DNA of 44,880 nucleotides from an uncultured Verrucomicrobiota bacterium (GCA_903896505.1 CAITXU010000258.1:1-44880); one strand, 5' to 3'. Positions 25,837-34,597 are shown, counted from the stretch's first letter. Notes: generated from the sequence alone by a model not told the origin. Numbers and translations: made by a program.

Positions 25837-26742
25837 CTAAGCCGCAGCCTCCAGCTGGTGCTCGAGGTGCGCAATATTGGCTTCGATGGCGTCCAGGTAA
25901 GGATTGGGTCCATCCGGAGCGGGACGAGCCAAAAAGCGATAAAGGCCCATGAAATCTCTGTCGATGCGAGGGCGGACATAGTTCCGCCAAAACTGGGGGG
26001 TCTTGGACCGCAGGTCCTGGGCGGAAGAAAAGGCCAGTGGAGGCCCTCCTTTCCCTTCGTTGTAACGGGCCGACTCCAAAAACTCATCAAACAGGATCGG
26101 CAACTTTTCAATGTAATCCGGTGCCGCCATCTGGCCCAAAAGGTCGGACGTGCCCAAGGCAAAGCCCAGCAGCTTTTCCTCCTCGGATCTGAAAGAAATG
26201 GCATTGAGGCTCAGCCCCACTCCGGTGCAGCGGATCATGTTCTGGACACTGCGGATATCCTGCGGCGTGTACCCTTGGTCGCGAAGGAGAGCCTCGGCGA
26301 AATCACAAGATCGAAGCACGTGGGTGAACGTGTATTTCGCTCCAGTACCCTCCGGATCATCCACCCGCTTCAGATACCCGGTGTCGTGAAGGAGAATTGC
26401 CAGAAAACCCAGTTCACCCAGCTCCTGCGGTACAGGTGGCGCTGCCTTCGCCTCGACCCGTCCTTCGAGCAAAACTGCGAAAGCCAAAGTCCCCTGCAGG
26501 GTATGTTCCCAATCATGATAACGGGCATCAATGGGAAGGTACCCCGCTCGGAGCCCGTCAAAACAGGAATATGCCAGGCCAAACGCCCTCGATATAAACA
26601 ACTGATCTGCAAGTGGATACAGGTTTTTGTAGGCTTGAGATACCCGCTGCTGCACCGCTTCCATGGAACGGGTGTCGACGATTTTTCGGAACTCGGCCGG
26701 ACAAAGTTCGCGAGAGGTCGTCATCGTTTTGGGGGCGAGCAT
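25837..26742 (-). CDS. HD-domain phosphohydrolase-like protein
   Basis: A 301-residue protein with the metal-binding pattern of HD phosphohydrolases: YHDWEHT (His at 76 and 80) and LLHDTGYL (His-Asp at 119-120). The rest is helical, consistent with an HD-fold enzyme, a superfamily that includes cyclic-nucleotide and nucleotide phosphohydrolases. No sensor or GGDEF domain is attached, so substrate is unknown. The ATG at 26742 is chosen; a TTG eight codons upstream and an ATG at 26724 are also possible. Confidence 0.75.
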   Translation of the reverse strand: MLAPKTMTTSRELCPAEFRKIVDTRSMEAVQQRVSQAYKNLYPLADQLFISRAFGLAYSCFDGLRAGYLPIDARYHDWEHTLQGTLAFAVLLEGRVEAKAAPPVPQELGELGFLAILLHDTGYLKRVDDPEGTGAKYTFTHVLRSCDFAEALLRDQGYTPQDIRSVQNMIRCTGVGLSLNAISFRSEEEKLLGFALGTSDLLGQMAAPDYIEKLPILFDEFLESARYNEGKGGPPLAFSSAQDLRSKTPQFWRNYVRPRIDRDFMGLYRFLARPAPDGPNPYLDAIEANIAHLEHQLEAAA

Positions 26743-27045
26743 AAAGTCAGCCAATCGCAAAATCAAAACCGGTCAGGGGACGATGAACCACCCACCGCGC
26801 CGTAGCGCAGACATTCCTGCCTGCTGTACCGCCGGCTTTCCTGTCGGCTGCACCGCGCCACGTCCCAAAGCACCCCGGTTCGCCCCAAGGCCCGGCAGGC
26901 CTGGAGGCCCGCGATCCAGCAGCATCCCACCCGTGGCACTCGGGGGCAGGCAGGGCATAACTTGACCCGAATTGCGTGAGGGGCGTGATTTGGAAGGTCT
27001 TGAAACCTTTGCTACATCGCATGGCCACCGGAATGTCCTTTCTGC
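26743..27045. other. Gap between trpD and the HD-domain gene
   Basis: Nearly half is the dispersed ~135-bp repeat (26785-26920). The remainder (26921-27045) shows no gene. An open minus-strand frame of 100 codons crosses the whole gap, but its sequence follows the repeat and is Gly/Arg/Ala-rich, so I treat it as spurious. Confidence 0.5.
26785..26920 (-). repeat. Dispersed ~135-bp repeat, copy 2
   Basis: The reverse complement aligns with 338-472 at nearly equal length (136 versus 135 bp). This copy has a cleaner palindrome (GGCCTCCAGGCC) near one end, where copy 1 is mutated. Confidence 0.6.
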
Positions 27046-28119
27046 TCATGGCCTCGATCCACGTTCTATTTTGGACGCGCTCCCTGCCAATGAGCGAAGT
27101 TTTCCGGCGGCTTTTCCCGAATCCAATGTTTCGACGGCAAGGTCCCAGCCTTCCACCAGACTCCGCGCCGCCCCCGCAACAAATAGGGCTGCCGCAGAAT
27201 TGAGAAGTACGGCGTCACGTCGGGGCCCCCGGTCCGTGCCATCCAAAAGGCCACGGATGATTGCGGCGTTCGCTGCAACGCCTCCTCCCACCAATTGTGC
27301 GAGGGATGATGCCTGAAGGGGGAAATCGTGGGGTGACCAGCGGGAGGTATGGAATCCGCGTTCCTGGTAAAACTCCGCGACATTGTTATGCCCGATAGTC
27401 GAAAGTTCATCGAGAAACCCTTCACCCTCCACCTCCCCCGCGGCCACCATCACCCGGCGCAGTCCCAGCTCCTGCAACACACGGGCCATCGGTTCGACCC
27501 ATTCCAACCTCGACACCCCCACCAACTGTGCGGTCGGGCGGGCCGGGTTCATGAGGGGGCCGATGAAATTGAACAAGGTCCGTTGTCCCCGCTCCGCACA
27601 CAACTTGCGGGCCGCCGCCAGGGCGCGGAATGCTGGATGAAATCGCGGCGCGAACAGAAAGGCGAAGCCGTGTTCTTCCAGGGAATCCCTTGCCGCCTCA
27701 GGGCTCAGATCAATGGAAACCCCAAGGTGTTCCAAGACGTCGGCGCTGCCCGATTTTGAAGTGATGGCCCGGTTCCCGTGCTTGGCGACCAGGACCCCCG
27801 CCGCCGAGCAAACCAATGCCACTGTGGTTGAAATATTGAATGTTCCGAGACGATCACCACCAGTTCCACACACATCCAGCAGCTCTCGTCCGGCAAACCG
27901 TTCGGGATTGGGGAGCGAGTAGGAATGGGTTCGCAGTGACCGGACAAAAGCCGCCAGCTCAGCAGCGGTCTCCCCTCGGACGGCCAAAGCGATGAGAAAG
28001 TCCGCCTTGACTTCGGCGGACACCGATTCGTCCAGCAGTTCCGTCACCGCTTTTCCCACCTCCTCCGCCGTCAACTCCCTCTTCAGACGCAATTCCGCCG
28101 TCAGCGCTTCGATCAGCAT
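27046..28119 (-). CDS. trpD: Anthranilate phosphoribosyltransferase TrpD
   Basis: TrpD joins anthranilate to PRPP in tryptophan synthesis. The 357-residue protein has the PRPP-binding DVCGTGGDRLGTFNIST (CGTGGD at 84-89) and KHGNRAITSKSGSADVLEHL (113-132), plus FNFIGPLMNPARPTAQLVGV further on. The C-terminus is complete. No other trp gene is adjacent. It is divergent from the membrane PQQ protein, with a 162-nt gap holding small inverted repeats. Confidence 0.95.
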   Translation of the reverse strand: MLIEALTAELRLKRELTAEEVGKAVTELLDESVSAEVKADFLIALAVRGETAAELAAFVRSLRTHSYSLPNPERFAGRELLDVCGTGGDRLGTFNISTTVALVCSAAGVLVAKHGNRAITSKSGSADVLEHLGVSIDLSPEAARDSLEEHGFAFLFAPRFHPAFRALAAARKLCAERGQRTLFNFIGPLMNPARPTAQLVGVSRLEWVEPMARVLQELGLRRVMVAAGEVEGEGFLDELSTIGHNNVAEFYQERGFHTSRWSPHDFPLQASSLAQLVGGGVAANAAIIRGLLDGTDRGPRRDAVLLNSAAALFVAGAARSLVEGWDLAVETLDSGKAAGKLRSLAGSASKIERGSRP

Positions 28120-28202
28120 GGGCGGATAGTGCAGTCCTCACTGGCAAGGGCGAGGCGAATTTCATCCGGGACGGACCCGCTCGCCGTACCCATTTCCATG
28201 CG

Positions 28203-28239
28203 CTTGCATCCCCTTGTGCAAGAGTCATCTTAACACAAG
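28203..28239. promoter_or_regulatory. Overlapping inverted repeats in the trpD / PQQ divergent gap
   Basis: CTTGCA (28203-28208) pairs with TGCAAG (28217-28222). Overlapping it, CTTGTG (28213-28218) pairs with CACAAG (28234-28239). Placed between two divergent starts, they could be operator half-sites. The half-sites are only 6 bp, so chance is possible. Confidence 0.25.
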
Positions 28240-28281
28240 AGTACCGGTCGAAATCAGTTGCCCGGGATTCAAAAGCTCAAC

Positions 28282-29877
28282 ATGCCCGAACCCATTGAAC
28301 GTTCCCGATCACACCGCCTGTGGATTCCGGTGATTCTCCTGCTGATCGCCCTCGGTGCAGGATTCTATGTCAACCAGCGCGAAGACCTGGACCGGAATTT
28401 CAAGGCATGGATCAGCCTCGGCGTGCCCGTTCTGATCTTTCCCTTGTTGATCATCTGGTTTCTTTTTCTCAGTCGGATTCGATGGACGATCCGTCTGTTG
28501 GGACTCGCCGTCCTCGTTGTCCTGGGACTGGTCGCTCCCCGAGTGGTCCGAATCGAGTCTGCTGTCAATGGAACGGGTCTGCTCAAGGTTGCCTGGCGTT
28601 GGGAACCGACCAAGGACGAGGTCCTGGCTGCAAAGCTCTCCCAACAGCCACAGCAGCCCACAGGACGGTCTACATCCACATCGTCCGCCGCCGATTTCCC
28701 CCAGTTTCTAGGCCCTGACCGCAAGAATGAGGCCCGGGGTGTGGCCTTTGATCGCAACTGGAAGGAAAACCCGCCCAAACTGTTATGGCGCCAGCCCATC
28801 GGGCTTGGCTGGTCCTCCTTTGCTGTCGTCCAAGGCAGGGCCGTGACCCAGGAGCAGCGAGGTGACGATGAATTGGTGACTTGCTACGATATCCGGTCGG
28901 GTGCCCTGTTTTGGGCGAATACCAATCATGTTCGGTTCAACGAACTTCAAGGGGGCGACGGTCCCCGGGCCACGCCCACCTTGGTTGAGAACCGCGCCTA
29001 CGCTTTGGGGGGGACGGGCATTCTGGATTGCCTGGATTTGACATCCGGTCGGCTGATTTGGAGCAAGTCGGTGTTGGAATTGGCCAAGCAATCCAACCTA
29101 ACCTGGGGCAAATCCAGCTCCCCGCTGGTCTACGATGATCTGGTCGTCGTGACGGGTGGCCGGGGCAACGGACCAACGGTTTTCGCCTATCGAAAGAACA
29201 ACGGCGATCTCGCATGGTCGGCCGGCGATGAGGAGGCCAGCTATGCCTCGCCCACCTTGGTCACGCTCCAAGGTAAACGTCAGGTGCTCTCTTTGAATGC
29301 CGGCAAGGTGATTTCATTGGATCCGACCACCGGAAAGCTCCTGTGGGAGTTCATATGGGCACCCAAAGCCAAATGGCCTCGCAGCTCCCAACCCGTGGCC
29401 TTCGGGAATGACAAGGTCTTTTTCTCTGCCGGCTACGGCTTGGGTTCCATTGTCCTGAAGGTCGACCTGAAGCCAGGCGATACCTGGGAAGTATCCGAAG
29501 TCTGGTCCGCCAAGACCATGAAGACGCAGTTCAACAATGTTTCGATTCTGGACGGATTCGTCTACGGCATTGACGACGGTTTTATGGCCTGCGTGGACCT
29601 TACCTCGGGTGCGCGGAAATGGAAGGATGGACGCTACGGATCGGGGCAATCCCTGCTGGTTGACAATGTCCTTTTCGTGCAGGACGAAAAGGGGCCAATC
29701 CTCTTGGTGGAGGCCAAGCCCGGCGGATGGAATGAAGTGGCCCGACTGGACGCACTCTCTGGCAAGACTTGGAACAATCCCGTGGTTGCCAATCCCTATC
29801 TCCTGGTGCGTAATGACACCGAAGCCGCCTGTTATCAATTGCCGCAACCCCGCAGTGCTCGAGCGTCAGCGCGGTGA
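28282..29877 (+). CDS. Membrane-anchored PQQ-like beta-propeller protein
   Basis: A 531-residue protein starting at the ATG of MPEPIERS. Three membrane helices come first (about 13-31, 45-66 and 70-86). After a Ser/Gln-rich linker there is a periplasmic PQQ-like propeller beginning at DFPQFLGPDRKNEA, with blades such as DLTSGRLIWSKSVLEL and DPTTGKLLWEFIW. No catalytic motif identifies a substrate. The next gene starts 8 nt downstream, so they are probably cotranscribed. A TTG at 28258 is an alternative start. Confidence 0.8.
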   Translation: MPEPIERSRSHRLWIPVILLLIALGAGFYVNQREDLDRNFKAWISLGVPVLIFPLLIIWFLFLSRIRWTIRLLGLAVLVVLGLVAPRVVRIESAVNGTGLLKVAWRWEPTKDEVLAAKLSQQPQQPTGRSTSTSSAADFPQFLGPDRKNEARGVAFDRNWKENPPKLLWRQPIGLGWSSFAVVQGRAVTQEQRGDDELVTCYDIRSGALFWANTNHVRFNELQGGDGPRATPTLVENRAYALGGTGILDCLDLTSGRLIWSKSVLELAKQSNLTWGKSSSPLVYDDLVVVTGGRGNGPTVFAYRKNNGDLAWSAGDEEASYASPTLVTLQGKRQVLSLNAGKVISLDPTTGKLLWEFIWAPKAKWPRSSQPVAFGNDKVFFSAGYGLGSIVLKVDLKPGDTWEVSEVWSAKTMKTQFNNVSILDGFVYGIDDGFMACVDLTSGARKWKDGRYGSGQSLLVDNVLFVQDEKGPILLVEAKPGGWNEVARLDALSGKTWNNPVVANPYLLVRNDTEAACYQLPQPRSARASAR

Positions 29878-29884
29878 CGACTCT

Positions 29885-32137
29885 ATGCCTTTGCGACCGT
29901 TCGCCGTATGCCGCCTCGCCCTGCTATTGGGATTCCTTCCTCAAATCCGGACGGTTGCCGAAACCGGTGATTGGCAACCTCTGGCGGCCCAGATGCAACG
30001 GATATCCGTCGCGCTCGAACGAGTCGGGTCGCCTCTGGATACCAACGAACGGACCGGTCTTGAGGCCGCCTTGCATTCACCCGATGCGGCAGCGGCACGT
30101 CAACAAGCGGAAGCCATTCTCGACCGGCATGTCCTGGTTCTCGTCGACATCAACCCGGAGATGCGGGTCAAAGTGGCTCCTGGACCCGCAAAGCCGGAGC
30201 TGACCGAAGGGGGGTGGCGAACTTTCCTAATCAAAGTAAGCAATCAGGCCGGTTTTACCGGCAACCTCAGGATGCAGAGTCCTCAGGCCCGGCAGCTTCA
30301 CAATGCGTCCGCCAATCTGACCAACGACCTCTGGCTGGATGTGGACCTCTTTGAAGCCCAGCCCCTCCAGAAAAACCTCGGCGGCCTGCCGTTGGAATAT
30401 CGGTTGGTCCAGCTCTATTCGCGTGACCACGGCTCCCGCGAGGCAAAGCTGACCTTTGACATCGGCCAGGGAACTCAGGACCTCGGATTACGGAGTGAAA
30501 TAGACGTCTTGTTTACCTGCCGACAATCCCATCCGGTTCGTCTGAAAATCCTCGATGAATCAGGAAAGCCGACGACGGGTTCCCTGGTCATTACCGACCT
30601 TAACGGACATGTCCTCCCCGCCCCGTCCAAACGGCTTGCCCCCGACTTTTTCTTTCACTCCCAAATCTATCGGCAGGACGGCGAAACCTTGCACCTCCCC
30701 GAGGGCCGCTTCCATGTTCGGTTTCAGCGCGGGCCGGAATCTTTACCGGAAGAACGCGAAGTAACGGTGGGGACCGTCGAGAACCAATGGAACTTCCAGG
30801 TGCTCCGTTGGATTGACCCGTCGAAGCTCGGTTGGTGGTCCGGCGACCATCACATCCATGCAGCGGGTTGCGCCCACTATAGCAAACCCACTGAGGGGGT
30901 ACATGCCGACGACATGATGCGGCACGTTCTCGGAGAGGACCTGAAAATCGGAGCCAATCTCACTTGGGGACCCTGTTTCGACTACCAAAAGCAATTCTTC
31001 CGGGGTACCGATGATCCGGTTTCCACCTGGCCTTATTTGCTTCACTACGATGTCGAAGTGAGCGGCTTTGGTTCCCACGAATCGGGGCACCTCTGTCTGC
31101 TGCGGCTTCGTGAACAAATCTACCCCGGCGGCGATTCAGACACCCACTGGCCCAAGCTCGGATTGAACACGCTGAAGTGGGCGAAGCGTCAGGGGGCTCT
31201 TGTCGGACCGGCCCACAGTGGCTGGGGCCTCGAAATGAATTTCACCAACCTGCCCAACTTTCAGGTGCCCGCGTTCAACGGCATCGGTGCCAACGAGTAC
31301 ATCGTGGATGTCACCCACGAGATTGCCGGCCCCGATGGAAAGCTCGTCCCGGCGGTCGATTTCCTGTCCACCGTCGATACCCCCTACCCATGGGAACTCA
31401 ATATCTGGTACCAGACCCTGAATGCCGGGTTTCGCACCCGCATCAGTGGCGAGACTGACTTTCCCTGCATCTACAGCGATCGGGTGGGGTTGGGACGCAG
31501 CTACGTGCATCTGGACGGTCCCCTGACATATCTCGACTGGTGTGAGGGCATTCGGGCCGGGCGGAACTATGTCGGCGACGGCTTCAGCCATCTCCTGAAC
31601 TTCCATGCCGACGCCTTGGAAATGGGCACCCACGGCAGCGAACTGAAGTTAGCCGGGCCACGAACGGTCCAGTTCACCGTTCAAGCCGCCGCCTTGCTGG
31701 GTGAAACCGACACCGACCACATCAAGTCCCGTCCATTCACCGACCACCCCTACTGGCACGTGGAACGGGCCAGAATCGATGGCACCCGGTCCGTGCCCGT
31801 GGAACTGATTGCCAACGGGCAGGCGGTGGCCACGACCAATCTGGTGGCGGACGGGCGCTTGCAGACCGTGACCTTCTCCGTTCCCGTAACCCGGTCTGGC
31901 TGGTATGCCGTCCGGATTCTACCCAGCTCACATACCAATCCCATTTTCATTCTGGTGGAAGACAAACCGATCCGGGCCTCCCGACGGAGTCTGGAATGGT
32001 GTTTAAAGTCTGTGGACCAATGCTGGTCGCAAAAGGAACGGTTTATGAAAGGGGCAGAAATCGCTCAAGCTCGGGAAGCCTACGAACACGCCCGAACCGT
32101 CTACCGCGCCCGCCTGGCGGAATGCGACAGCGATTAG
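29885..32137 (+). CDS. CehA/McbA-type (PHP-like) exported metallohydrolase
   Basis: A 750-residue protein with a signal peptide (about 1-25). After an N-terminal region of beta-type domains comes the metal-binding GDHHIHAAG (DHHIH at 321-325), then GPAHSGWGLE and NEYIVDVTHE, which are consistent with a PHP/CehA-type hydrolase. CehA and McbA themselves are carbaryl hydrolases, but the wider family is of unknown substrate and common in Planctomycetes and Verrucomicrobiota. The ATG at 29885 is chosen because it starts the signal peptide; the frame is open upstream but overlaps the PQQ gene. Confidence 0.78.
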   Translation: MPLRPFAVCRLALLLGFLPQIRTVAETGDWQPLAAQMQRISVALERVGSPLDTNERTGLEAALHSPDAAAARQQAEAILDRHVLVLVDINPEMRVKVAPGPAKPELTEGGWRTFLIKVSNQAGFTGNLRMQSPQARQLHNASANLTNDLWLDVDLFEAQPLQKNLGGLPLEYRLVQLYSRDHGSREAKLTFDIGQGTQDLGLRSEIDVLFTCRQSHPVRLKILDESGKPTTGSLVITDLNGHVLPAPSKRLAPDFFFHSQIYRQDGETLHLPEGRFHVRFQRGPESLPEEREVTVGTVENQWNFQVLRWIDPSKLGWWSGDHHIHAAGCAHYSKPTEGVHADDMMRHVLGEDLKIGANLTWGPCFDYQKQFFRGTDDPVSTWPYLLHYDVEVSGFGSHESGHLCLLRLREQIYPGGDSDTHWPKLGLNTLKWAKRQGALVGPAHSGWGLEMNFTNLPNFQVPAFNGIGANEYIVDVTHEIAGPDGKLVPAVDFLSTVDTPYPWELNIWYQTLNAGFRTRISGETDFPCIYSDRVGLGRSYVHLDGPLTYLDWCEGIRAGRNYVGDGFSHLLNFHADALEMGTHGSELKLAGPRTVQFTVQAAALLGETDTDHIKSRPFTDHPYWHVERARIDGTRSVPVELIANGQAVATTNLVADGRLQTVTFSVPVTRSGWYAVRILPSSHTNPIFILVEDKPIRASRRSLEWCLKSVDQCWSQKERFMKGAEIAQAREAYEHARTVYRARLAECDSD

Positions 32138-32940
32138 GCACCCGGCCCGTGTATCCGCGGGCTCAATTGAATCTAGACAGCTGGTAGGAGCCCACCCAGA
32201 CGGCTTGGTGCCGGGTGACCGCGTGCGGTGCCTGCTGGCTAGTTTTCCGAAGACCATCGGCGAAGCACCTGAGGTCGAAGTGGAGTGCCGTCGGACGGGG
32301 TTGGTAAACCAATTTTCTTGGAGGGCCAATGGGCGTTGTTGGTAAGCCATTCGCTCTGGAGGGCCAACGGCCCGCAACCGTTCCAGCCTTGGCCATCGGC
32401 CAAGGTGCGACAACGAAGCGGATAGGAGGGCCGAAGGCCCGGCTCATCCTCACGACCTCCGACACACCCCAGAGGCTGAATTGAAATCGACGTCGGCGGC
32501 GGCGAACCAGCTTCTCCGGAGGGCCAACGGCCCGCATCTATCCCAGCCTTGGCCATCGGCCAGGGTACGGCACGGAAGACGATTGGAGGGCCGAAGGCCC
32601 GGCTCATGCTCACGACCTCCGTCACACCCCAGAGGCTGAATCAAAATCGACAAGGTCGGCGGCGTACTAGTTTCTCCGGAGGGCCAACGGCCCGCATCTA
32701 TCCCAGCCTTGGCCATCGGCCAAGGTACGGCACGGAAGAGGATAGGAGGGCTGAAAGCCCGGCTCATCCTCACGACCTCCGACACACCCCACAGGCTGAA
32801 TTAAAATCGACAACGTCGGCGGCGAACTAGTTTCTCCGGAGGGCCAACGGCCCGCATCCACCCCTGCCCCATCCGAAAAAGGGAGAGAAAAGAGTCTTGC
32901 GAACCGTCAAAGCGTGACCTTTAGTTGATGTCCTGACTAC
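32138..32940. other. Gene-free stretch before tRNA-Cys
   Basis: The first ~220 nt hold nothing recognisable. From 32361 a 160-bp tandem repeat runs almost to the tRNA. A 434-codon minus-strand frame spanning 32827-34131 crosses the tRNA gene and the integrase and is spurious. Confidence 0.6.
32361..32864 (+). repeat. 160-bp tandem repeat, three units plus a partial
   Basis: The block GGGCCAACGGCCCGCA begins at 32361, 32521, 32681 and 32841, an exact period of 160. Units 2 and 3 differ at few positions; unit 1 is more diverged and unit 4 is cut after about 24 nt. Each unit carries the three palindromes of the dispersed three-hairpin element (GGGCCAACGGCCC, TTGGCCATCGGCCAA, GGGCCGAAGGCCC). It ends about 75 bp before tRNA-Cys. 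Confidence 0.88.
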
Positions 32941-33015
32941 GGCGGGGTAGCCAAGTGGTAAGGCAGGGCTCTGCAAAAGCCTCATCCGTCGGTTCGATTC
33001 CGACCCTCGCCTCCA
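32941..33015 (+). tRNA. tRNA-Cys (anticodon GCA), probable attachment site of the island
   Basis: A complete cloverleaf: acceptor GGCGGGG paired with CCTCGCC (one G-T pair), D-arm GCC/GGC, anticodon stem GGGCT/AGCCT with loop CTGCAAA (anticodon GCA, Cys), T-arm GTCGG/CCGAC with loop TTCGATT, discriminator T and encoded CCA. An integrase gene starts 190 bp after its 3' end in the same direction, the classic layout of a tRNA-integrated element. The att core is probably the 3' half of the tRNA; its second copy is outside the window. Confidence 0.95.
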
Positions 33016-33065
33016 TCTATAAACTGCTGTAGATGAATGAGTTAAGTGAGCCGGAAGGGCCACTG

Positions 33066-33203
33066 CCAGTGAAAGTGCCAGTAAACCGGTGCCGGGGACC
33101 GCTACCCGCCCACTAACTGGCAGAACACCACTGGAACTCGCCAAAACCCGTGTTCGCAATCGCGACCGGGCCACGACTGGTACTCCCGAGACGGACCACC
33201 AGT
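33066..33203. promoter_or_regulatory. Cluster of CCAGT/ACTGG pentamers: candidate integrase arm sites
   Basis: Six copies lie between the tRNA 3' end and the integrase start: CCAGT at 33066, 33078 and 33199, and its complement ACTGG at 33116, 33130 and 33176. Two are extended as GCCAGT and one as ACTGGC. Clustered short direct and inverted repeats beside att are what arm-type binding sites of tyrosine recombinases look like. Confidence 0.4.
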
Positions 33204-33204
33204 C

Positions 33205-34242
33205 ATGAAGACACGCTACATCCTCTACCGCCGGGGCGACATGTACTACGCCGAGGACACGGAGACCGGTAAGCAGGCCACCCTGCGCACCAAGAACAAG
33301 GCCGAGGCCCTCGTGTTGCTGAACGCCCGCAACGAGGCCTACCGCCAGCCGGTGCTCAACCTCCACATCGCCCGGACATACCTCGCCGCCACCGACCCCG
33401 CCATCGTCACCCGCACCTGGCAGGTGCCGATGGACGAAATGACCCGGACGAAGACGGGCCCGACGCGCGTTCGGAACGAACGCGCGATGATGGACCCGGC
33501 CTTCGACCTGATCCGCAATCGGCCGATTCTGGAAACCAAGGCCGCCGATTTCCTCCAGACCCTCGAAGCCGGAACCGTCGCCACCAATGTCTTCCTTCGC
33601 CGCATCCACAACTTCGCCTTGGACATGAGCTGGCTGCCTTGGCCGGTGCTGCCCAAGAAACAATGGCCCAAGGTCAAGTTCAAGACCAAGCGGGCCATCA
33701 CGCTCAAGGAGCACCAGGCGATTCTGGCGAGCGAATCGAATCTGGAACGCCGCGCGTACTACGCCTTCTGCTGGCACGTCGGTGGCGCGCAGTCCGACGT
33801 GGCGGCGCTCACGGCCGAAGACATCAACTGGCGGGACAAGGTGGTCGGCTTCCGCCGCCAGAAAACCGGCACAACCTCCGTCATTCGCTTCGGCGACGAA
33901 TTGGAGGAACTCCTTCGGTCCTTGCCGACCACCGGCCCCCTCTTCCCTCGGCACCATCAATTGCGGGAAGCGCATCGGGCCACGGAGTTCGCCCGAGCCT
34001 GCCGCCGCTTGAAGATCAAGGGAATCACCCTGCACAGCTACCGGTACGCGTGGGCCGAACGGGCGAAGACCTGCGGCTACCCGGAGCGCTTCGCCCAGGA
34101 GGCCTTGGGGCACAACAGCAAGGCCGTCCACCGCGCCTACGCCAAGAATGCGCAGGTGGTGATTCCCACTCTGGAGTCGTACGAACGCAAGCTGGCCGCT
34201 GGCGCCGACATCATCCCAATGCCGGAAGCGAAAGTTGCCTAG
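33205..34242 (+). CDS. Tyrosine recombinase/integrase, ArgI replaced by Gln
   Basis: A 345-residue site-specific recombinase placed just after tRNA-Cys. Residues 1-155 hold the arm- and core-binding domains. The catalytic domain has a probable Lys at 220 (RRQKTGTT), HSYR (His 277, Arg 280), LGH (His 303) and the nucleophile Tyr 312 (HRAYAK). The first active-site Arg, normally in a TGxR motif, is replaced by Gln 196 in GGAQSDVAAL, while the surrounding sequence keeps the family pattern. Nothing else suggests decay: the frame is intact with an ATG start. It should drive integration and excision of the element. It converges with the Xis-like gene. Confidence 0.85.
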   Translation: MKTRYILYRRGDMYYAEDTETGKQATLRTKNKAEALVLLNARNEAYRQPVLNLHIARTYLAATDPAIVTRTWQVPMDEMTRTKTGPTRVRNERAMMDPAFDLIRNRPILETKAADFLQTLEAGTVATNVFLRRIHNFALDMSWLPWPVLPKKQWPKVKFKTKRAITLKEHQAILASESNLERRAYYAFCWHVGGAQSDVAALTAEDINWRDKVVGFRRQKTGTTSVIRFGDELEELLRSLPTTGPLFPRHHQLREAHRATEFARACRRLKIKGITLHSYRYAWAERAKTCGYPERFAQEALGHNSKAVHRAYAKNAQVVIPTLESYERKLAAGADIIPMPEAKVA

Positions 34243-34268
34243 ACGGTCAACCGTCGGCGATTTTCGCC
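34243..34268. terminator. Possible bidirectional stem-loops between int and the Xis-like gene
   Basis: Two adjacent palindromes, GACGGTCAACCGTC (34243-34256) and GGCGATTTTCGCC (34256-34268), lie across the convergent 3' ends. The second overlaps the end of the Xis-like coding region and is followed by a short A-run, not a T-tract. A terminator role is plausible in this position but weakly supported. Confidence 0.3.
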
Positions 34269-34597
34269 GAAAATGTCAGGACCGCCGGATGACTGTCCCG
34301 CGACGCTTTCGCGGGACGGTCCTTGTTCCGGTCGTTGTGGTCCTTGGTATGCTGGATGATTGCGTTGGTCACCTTCGTCAGCCAAGACCGGTCCTTGATG
34401 GATTCCAGCACGTCCGCCGTGCAAAAGAACTTGATGCCATTGGATGGCGGGTTACCAAGCGGCTTGAGGAGACGGGCGGCCATGAGCGCGGCAATCGCGG
34501 GAGGCGGGCAATTCAGCAGCCACGCCACCTGCTCGACAGTGAGCCGGGCTGGCAATTGGCCACTCAACGACAGAAATCGATGCTGTTTCTCGTCCAT
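34247..34597 (-). CDS. Small HTH (excisionase-like) protein
   Basis: A 116-residue protein with a winged-HTH-like core (LTVEQVAWLLNCPPPAIAAL, then a basic segment and KFFCTADVLESI). This is the pattern of MerR/Xis-type DNA-binding domains, and a position next to an integrase supports a role as excisionase or regulator. The C-terminal ~45 residues are hydrophilic (HTKDHNDRNKDRPAKASRD). The same C-terminal sequence recurs in degenerate form at 39333-39440. Identification is by motif and context. Confidence 0.6.
   Translation of the reverse strand: MDEKQHRFLSLSGQLPARLTVEQVAWLLNCPPPAIAALMAARLLKPLGNPPSNGIKFFCTADVLESIKDRSWLTKVTNAIIQHTKDHNDRNKDRPAKASRDSHPAVLTFSAKIADG

Noticed and set aside
26747-27049. 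A 100-codon minus-strand open frame between trpD and the HD gene
   Set aside because: It translates the 135-bp dispersed repeat and overlaps the edges of both neighbouring genes.
32361-32864. CRISPR array
   Set aside because: The period is 160 bp and the whole unit is conserved, so there are no short repeats with unique spacers. No cas genes are present.
32827-34131. A 434-codon minus-strand open frame
   Set aside because: It runs antisense through the tRNA-Cys gene and most of the integrase, and is Arg/Gly/Val-rich with no family resemblance.
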